DNA of 32,918 nucleotides from assembly GCA_002315815.1 (NCBI GenBank), contig DCIN01000052.1, positions 1-32,918 on the forward strand, written 5' to 3'. Of the stretch, positions 28,950 to 32,918 are shown one piece after another; position 1 is the first letter of the stretch; every line of letters begins with the position of its first letter. Below the pieces are notes generated by a model, which saw only the letters and a list, made by a program, of their open reading frames with translations, was not told the origin of the DNA and did not search any database. The translations under genes were made by a program, and so were the position numbers. This DNA is from Bacteroidales bacterium UBA1725 (lineage in GTDB: Bacteria; Bacteroidota; Bacteroidia; Bacteroidales; UBA932).

Positions 28950-30028
28950 ATCGTTTCAGTTTGTGTCCGGAGCGGAGCCATTGTTTGCAGGAATCGTGCC
29001 GTCACTTCCTCGATATACGCTTCAGCTTCGGTACGTGAGGGAATATCAGCGGGGAAGAACAGTTTTCCGCCGGCGGCATTCTCGTGTCCTCCGCCGTGGA
29101 AAGAATCTCTCGCCAGTGTTGAAGCCGACACACCCTTGCGGCTGCGTACGGATACTCGGAAAAAGCCATCATCCTCCCTGAGAAACAGGCTCATCCGGAC
29201 ACGGGCAATTGAAAGAGGGATGTTCACGAACGCTTCAGTCTCCCCCTCTTCAAGCGAATACCTCTCCCAGTCTTCACGCATTATCACCATATATGCAGCG
29301 CCGTCAGGGGTGATTTTCAGTTTTTCAGACAGAAACCCACCCATTGCCCTCACCCTGTTTTCGCGGTATGAGCCGTAGAGTTTCAGCAGCACGGCATCCC
29401 TGTCCACACCGGCGGCAAGAAGTCCTGAAGCCATTTCGAAAGTGGAGGGGAAGACAGAATTGGCAAAGTTGTTCGTATCACAGGTCATTCCGGTCAGCAG
29501 GGACTCAGCACAAAGGAGAGGAAGACTCGAAGCGGAACGTACACCCGGAAGACTTAGCAGCAGCCAGTAGAGGAGTTCGGATGCAGATGAGGTGCTTACC
29601 GTGCTGAATACGAGGTCGAAAGATGCCTCGTCAGGATTCTGGTGATGGTCTATGAGAAGCTTTGATGCAGTGCTTGCGGCAAATGTTTCATACAGTCCGT
29701 CCGCCCTGGACGCCGAATTCATATCCATACAAACAAGAAGATCTGCGGACTGGACCAGATTACGGGCCCGCAAAGGCTCAACCGACGCAGTTACGGTCGG
29801 AACTTTGCCGAGAAGAAAACCGTAAACAGAGGAAGGAGAGTCAGGGAAAATCACAGTGCACTCTTTGCCCCGCACATCACGAAGATAGCTGCAAAGTGCC
29901 GTGCTGCTGCCAATTGCATCGCCATCCGGATGAGAGTGCACAAGTATGCACACCCGATATGCGGCACTGAACATAGCATCAAGCACATCAGTTCCGACAA
30001 TGGATTCCGGCAATTTTCCCTCTATCAT
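28946..30028 (-). CDS. DHH/DHHA1 family phosphoesterase (NrnA-like)
   Basis: The 360-residue cytoplasmic enzyme has the DHH metal motifs HSHPDGDAIGSS (about 31-42), VCMDMNSASR and LLIDHHQNPD (DHH at 127-129). A DHHA1 domain follows with HGGGHENAAGG (GGGH at 312-315). This layout matches NrnA-type proteins, which degrade nano-RNA oligonucleotides and can dephosphorylate pAp; some relatives cleave pApA from cyclic di-AMP. There are no membrane or PAS domains, so it is not GdpP. The ATG at 30028 is chosen over an in-frame TTG at 30040, which lies inside the promoter box. It is the first gene of the operon. Confidence 0.92.
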   Translation of the reverse strand: MIEGKLPESIVGTDVLDAMFSAAYRVCILVHSHPDGDAIGSSTALCSYLRDVRGKECTVIFPDSPSSVYGFLLGKVPTVTASVEPLRARNLVQSADLLVCMDMNSASRADGLYETFAASTASKLLIDHHQNPDEASFDLVFSTVSTSSASELLYWLLLSLPGVRSASSLPLLCAESLLTGMTCDTNNFANSVFPSTFEMASGLLAAGVDRDAVLLKLYGSYRENRVRAMGGFLSEKLKITPDGAAYMVIMREDWERYSLEEGETEAFVNIPLSIARVRMSLFLREDDGFFRVSVRSRKGVSASTLARDSFHGGGHENAAGGKLFFPADIPSRTEAEAYIEEVTARFLQTMAPLRTQTETI

Positions 30029-30037
30029 AGTGGAGTG

Positions 30038-30045
30038 CAAAAATA
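30038..30045 (-). promoter_or_regulatory. -7 box of the DHH-FKBP-MATE-kinase operon
   Basis: Minus-strand TATTTTTG (plus CAAAAATA) lies 9 bases before the ATG at 30028, leaving room for a leader of only a few bases. Confidence 0.6.
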
Positions 30046-30052
30046 ATAATAA

Positions 30053-30085
30053 TATTGCGTTTGATAAATGTTTTTTCTAACTTTG
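30053..30085 (+). promoter_or_regulatory. Promoter of the DUF3822-rsmD-pta operon
   Basis: TATTG (30053-30057), then 20 bases, then TAACTTTG (30078-30085) fits the Bacteroidota promoter pattern with a slightly imperfect -33 element. It is 29 bases before the ATG at 30115. Confidence 0.6.
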
Positions 30086-30114
30086 TGGGGTTTGAAACAA
30101 ATTATAACACTTAT

Positions 30115-30810
30115 ATGAACAAAACATTAAAAACCATCCTTGAAGTCATCCTTTTTCTGGGCATCATCGGTCTGGTATTCGCAATCTACAGCAGTATCAT
30201 GAAGCCTGTCAACTTCGACAAGCAGACTGAACAGCGCAGTAAAGTTGCAATCCAGAGACTCAAGGACATCCGTACCCTTCAGGTAGCTTTCAAGAGCATC
30301 AATGGCAAATTCACGGCAGACGTTGATTCGCTCAAGGATTTCTATGAGAACGGAAAGATGAAGATTATTATGCAGGTAGGTTCCGAGGATGATTCCCTCG
30401 CCGTGGCTCACACTGCCGCTGTCAAGAAAGCATCCAAGTCCAAGTTGAGCGGCACCGACCTTTACGCAATGTATCTTGCAGGAGACACGAAACTGGTATT
30501 CAGCGTAGAGAATGAAATCGCAGTCAAGGATACACTGTTCAACGGACGTGAGGATTTCGCCATCGACTCCCTCAAGACCATCCCGTTCTCCGGTGGCGAG
30601 CCTATTCAGATGGACGCAGAAGTCAGAATGGTATCAGGCGTTCAGGTTCCCCTTTTCGAGGCCAGAATACCTTACAAACTCCTCCTCAAAGGAATGGATA
30701 ACCAGCTCCGTATCAATCTTGACGCCAAGATGAGAAAAATGAACAGATACGAAGGTCTCCAGGTGGGAAGCATCACTGCTCCTAACAACAACGCTGGAAA
30801 CTGGGAGTAG
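30115..30810 (+). CDS. Single-pass membrane protein of unknown function
   Basis: The 231-residue protein has one N-terminal membrane segment (TILEVILFLGIIGLVFAIY, about 6-24). A short amphipathic helix follows with SKVAIQRLKDIRTLQVAFKSINGKFTADVDSLKDFY. That hydrophobic-helix-then-RLKDIRTLQVAF pattern resembles the start of pseudopilins, but there is no prepilin cleavage motif (G/A followed by FTLxE), so it is probably a plain anchored protein. The rest is a mixed beta-rich domain facing the periplasm. I do not recognise a named family. It heads the operon, and its TAG stop shares a base with the GTG start of the DUF3822 gene. Confidence 0.85.
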   Translation: MNKTLKTILEVILFLGIIGLVFAIYSSIMKPVNFDKQTEQRSKVAIQRLKDIRTLQVAFKSINGKFTADVDSLKDFYENGKMKIIMQVGSEDDSLAVAHTAAVKKASKSKLSGTDLYAMYLAGDTKLVFSVENEIAVKDTLFNGREDFAIDSLKTIPFSGGEPIQMDAEVRMVSGVQVPLFEARIPYKLLLKGMDNQLRINLDAKMRKMNRYEGLQVGSITAPNNNAGNWE

Positions 30811-31268
30811 TGTTCACTCTTGTCCCCTCCGGTTTTTTCAACCCTTCAGTGGAGCGTGAGACTCTGACTGAAGTTGTGGAGTTGAAGGAAACGGACTCAG
30901 TAAAACATAGGGAAATCCCGCAATATGACGCTGTCCTCATCTACAACGAAGATGAGGACAGTTCAGTCTCGGACGGAAGTCTGATGTTCGAAATGCTCAG
31001 GCAACTTCCTGACTGCAAGGAATATAACAAAATAATATGCTGTATCAGCGGAGGATTCCTTCTGCTCGCAATTGCACAGGGCAAGAGTCTGTTGCTCGCA
31101 AACGCATACAGGGCCTCAGATTTCACGACAGCGGAATACTGGATTTTCCTTGCTATGAAATCTCTCCAGTTGAACCCTGAAGTTTCCACCGTCTGTTGGA
31201 AGGGAGAACTTGAGGCGGAGGACGAAATGTCGTTATACCGATATTTCAAAGCAGTTGACCGAATATGA
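30810..31268 (+). CDS. DUF3822 family protein, short N-terminus
   Basis: The 152-residue protein begins at a GTG that overlaps the preceding stop (TAGTG). Its first residues, FTLVPSGFFNP, correspond to the segment found after roughly the first 80-100 residues of usual DUF3822 proteins (about 250 residues). It then runs through the expected middle and end (AVLIYN, GGFLLLAIAQGKSLLLANAYR, AEYWIFLAMKSLQLNPEVSTVCW). So the N-terminal lobe of this actin/Hsp70-like fold appears to be missing. The upstream gene is intact and leaves no room for it. Function is unknown, but the gene neighbours rsmD as is usual in Bacteroidota. Its stop overlaps the rsmD start. Confidence 0.8.
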   Translation: MFTLVPSGFFNPSVERETLTEVVELKETDSVKHREIPQYDAVLIYNEDEDSSVSDGSLMFEMLRQLPDCKEYNKIICCISGGFLLLAIAQGKSLLLANAYRASDFTTAEYWIFLAMKSLQLNPEVSTVCWKGELEAEDEMSLYRYFKAVDRI

Positions 31269-31801
31269 GGATAATAGGCGGAGTACTGAAGGGCAAGACA
31301 GTCAATCCTCCCGCAAACTACAGGGCAAGACCGACAACAGACTTCGCCAGAGAGGCTCTATTCAACATCCTCGACAGCGAGTACGAATTTGACGATCTGA
31401 AGGTTCTGGACCTGTTCGGAGGCACTGGTGCAGTTTCGTACGAATTCGCTTCACGTGGGGCAGGCAGAGTCTGGTGCGTGGAAATGTCCAGAGAAAACGC
31501 CGCATTCATCAAGTCCGAAGCATCAAGGCTGGGGCTGAAGAACGTTACAGCAGTACATAGCAATGTATTTGATTTTCTTCCTATCTGCCACGAAAAATTC
31601 GACATAGTGTTCGCTGACCCTCCGTATGCGATAGAAGGCTTGGGAGGCATACCCGACAAGGTATTCGATGCGAACATACTGCATCCCGGAGCATATTTCA
31701 TTCTTGAGCACGGATCGGAACATTCATTCTCAAATCACAGGTATTTCAAGAAAGAAAAGGTTTACGGCCGGGTGCATTTCACATTTTTTGAAAATTCATA
31801 A
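31265..31801 (+). CDS. rsmD: 16S rRNA (guanine-N2)-methyltransferase RsmD
   Basis: RsmD methylates G966 (E. coli numbering) of 16S rRNA using S-adenosylmethionine. The 178-residue protein has the usual length. It begins MRIIGGVLKGKTVNPP and continues with RPTTDFAREALFNIL, the SAM-binding VLDLFGGTG (47-55) and the catalytic FADPPY (DPPY at 118-121). It overlaps the DUF3822 gene by four bases (ATGA) and is followed 12 bases later by pta. Confidence 0.95.
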   Translation: MRIIGGVLKGKTVNPPANYRARPTTDFAREALFNILDSEYEFDDLKVLDLFGGTGAVSYEFASRGAGRVWCVEMSRENAAFIKSEASRLGLKNVTAVHSNVFDFLPICHEKFDIVFADPPYAIEGLGGIPDKVFDANILHPGAYFILEHGSEHSFSNHRYFKKEKVYGRVHFTFFENS

Positions 31802-31813
31802 CAATCAACCAAT

Positions 31814-32815
31814 ATGGCACTTATTGACAATATTATCGCACGCGCACAATCGAACAAGCAGCGCATCGTTCTCCCCGAATCGCTCGAGGAGCGTACAATC
31901 AAAGCCGCTGATACTGCACTTGCAGACGGTCTTGCAGACATAATACTCATAGGTTCAAAAGACGAGATTTTTGCAAAAGCAAATGAGTTGGGGCTCAAGC
32001 ACATAGACAAGGCCACCATAATTGACCCCGCTACAAGTGAAAAGACGGAAGAATATGCCAATCTGCTCTACGAACTCAGGAAGAGTAAGGGAATGACCCT
32101 CGAGCAGGCAAGAGAAACAGCAAAGAACCCTCTTTATTTCGGTTGCCTCATAATAAAGAGCGGAGACGCTGACGGACAGATCAGCGGAGCACTTTCCACA
32201 ACAGGAGATACTCTGCGCCCTGCCCTTCAGATTATCAAATGTGCTCCTGGAATCAGCTGTGTAAGCGGAGCTATGCTTATGATTACTCAGACGCCTCAGT
32301 ATGGTGAGAACGGAGTACTCGTAATCGGTGATGTAGCCGTAACACCATCTCCAGATGCCAGCCAACTGGCACAGATAGCAGTATGTACTGCACAAACAGC
32401 TAAAAGCGTAGCCGGATTCGAGGATCCGAGAGTGGCTATGCTTTCATTCTCAACCAAGGGTTCTGCAAAACACGAGGTCGTTGACAAAGTGGTGGAAGCG
32501 ACCAGACTTGCAAAGGAACTTGCTCCTGATCTCCATATAGACGGCGAACTCCAGGCCGATGCCGCACTGGTTCCTTCGGTCGCATCCAAGAAAGCACCTT
32601 CATCAGAAATCGCCGGGAAAGCAAATGTTCTGGTATTCCCTAATCTCGAAGCCGGAAATATTGGCTACAAACTTGTTCAGAGACTTGGCAATGCTGATGC
32701 AATCGGCCCAATTCTTCAGGGAATCGCACGTCCGGTGAATGACCTCAGCCGAGGATGTTCCGTGGATGATATCTATAAAATGATTGCCATCACCGCCTGC
32801 CAGGCAATGAAGTGA
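31814..32815 (+). CDS. pta: Phosphate acetyltransferase
   Basis: The enzyme interconverts acetyl-CoA plus phosphate and acetyl phosphate plus CoA, the first step of acetate formation with ATP yield. The 333-residue protein is the short catalytic form without the N-terminal regulatory domains of E. coli Pta. Motifs include RIVLPESLEERTIKAA, GDADGQISGALSTTGDTLRP, VLVIGDVAVTPSPDASQLAQIA, SFSTKGSAKHEVVDKV, ELQADAALVPSVA and FPNLEAGNIGYKLVQR. It follows rsmD by 12 bases without its own visible promoter. The usual partner ackA is not within the window; it may lie beyond the right edge. Confidence 0.96.
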   Translation: MALIDNIIARAQSNKQRIVLPESLEERTIKAADTALADGLADIILIGSKDEIFAKANELGLKHIDKATIIDPATSEKTEEYANLLYELRKSKGMTLEQARETAKNPLYFGCLIIKSGDADGQISGALSTTGDTLRPALQIIKCAPGISCVSGAMLMITQTPQYGENGVLVIGDVAVTPSPDASQLAQIAVCTAQTAKSVAGFEDPRVAMLSFSTKGSAKHEVVDKVVEATRLAKELAPDLHIDGELQADAALVPSVASKKAPSSEIAGKANVLVFPNLEAGNIGYKLVQRLGNADAIGPILQGIARPVNDLSRGCSVDDIYKMIAITACQAMK

Positions 32816-32830
32816 TAGCTCAATCGATGA

Positions 32831-32873
32831 AAACTAATCATTTGCAAACATCCGTGTTCCAAATGATTAGTTT
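32831..32873 (+). terminator. Inverted repeat, probable terminator after pta
   Basis: AAACTAATCATTTG (32831-32844) and CAAATGATTAGTTT (32860-32873) are perfect 14-base inverted repeats. Inside the 15-base loop, AACA (32847-32850) and TGTT (32855-32858) pair again around TCCG. The hairpin begins 15 bases after the pta stop. The following T tract is weak (TTTGTGTT), so it may act as a terminator in either direction, or as a processing or stability element. Confidence 0.65.
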
Positions 32874-32918
32874 GTGTTACGATTCATTGAAGCGAAATAA
32901 ATAAGTTGGTAAAGATTG

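Noticed and set aside
28368..29378. Long plus-strand reading frame of about 336 codons opposite the FKBP and DHH genes
   Set aside because: It is antisense to two coupled genes with clear motifs and its translation resembles no family.
30115..30810. Pseudopilin identity for the anchored protein
   Set aside because: The hydrophobic helix and following segment are reminiscent of pseudopilins, but the prepilin peptidase site and the Glu at position 5 are missing and no type II secretion genes are nearby.
1..32918. Mobile element, CRISPR array, tRNA or rRNA genes
   Set aside because: No transposase, integrase, phage gene, regular spacer-repeat array or RNA gene was recognised on either strand by reading. 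A covariance-model scan was not available to exclude small RNAs.

Overview
The window looks like chromosomal housekeeping DNA from a member of the Bacteroidota, most likely the order Bacteroidales. The evidence is a repeated promoter box TAnnTTTG (the known -7 element of this phylum) in front of most transcription units, families largely confined to the phylum (DUF4293, DUF3822), a mitochondrial-type aconitase next to isocitrate dehydrogenase and citrate synthase, and a TPR protein directly behind gyrA. I cannot name the genus. No rRNA, tRNA, CRISPR array, insertion sequence or prophage gene is visible. Genes are packed tightly; six junctions are 4-base stop/start overlaps on the minus strand and one is on the plus strand.

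Layout: (1) 1-2004, dnaK (minus) with its own hairpin terminator. (2) 2128-3241, a pseudouridine synthase (plus) converging on a small AraC-type regulator (minus). (3) 3339-9941, a five-gene minus-strand operon: SPOR lipoprotein, a protein joining a degenerate M28 peptidase fold to a TonB C-terminal domain, leuS, and two tandem YitT-family membrane proteins. (4) 9987-11084, a CapA-like exported protein (plus). (5) 11085-14942, gyrA followed by a TPR protein (minus). (6) 15030-15590, a free-standing Clp N-domain protein (plus). (7) 15576-16917, a membrane LytTR regulator and a DUF4293 protein (minus). (8) 17000-18247, a lone ketoacyl synthase (plus). (9) 18302-24084, prfA-acn-icd-gltA (minus), giving the oxidative TCA branch from oxaloacetate and acetyl-CoA to 2-oxoglutarate. 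(10) 24161-24904, tcdA (minus), divergent from mazG (25006-25860, plus). (11) 25946-30028, a four-gene minus operon: DHH phosphoesterase, FKBP lipoprotein, MATE exporter, cytidylate-kinase-like protein. (12) 30115-32815, a plus operon: an anchored protein of unknown function, a shortened DUF3822 protein, rsmD and pta, closed by a large inverted repeat.

The themes are translation and tRNA quality (leuS, prfA, tcdA, rsmD, pseudouridine synthase), replication topology (gyrA), central carbon metabolism (acn, icd, gltA, pta), protein folding (dnaK, FKBP, Clp-N) and envelope functions. I see no evidence of a wholly new defence or mobile system. The most notable items are the M28-like/TonB fusion that has lost most zinc ligands, cofactor-site residues in Icd that predict NAD rather than NADP, codon-phased tandem repeats that extend or interrupt YitT and MazG, a DUF3822 protein lacking its usual N-terminal part, and promoters so close to start codons that several mRNAs should be leaderless or nearly so.
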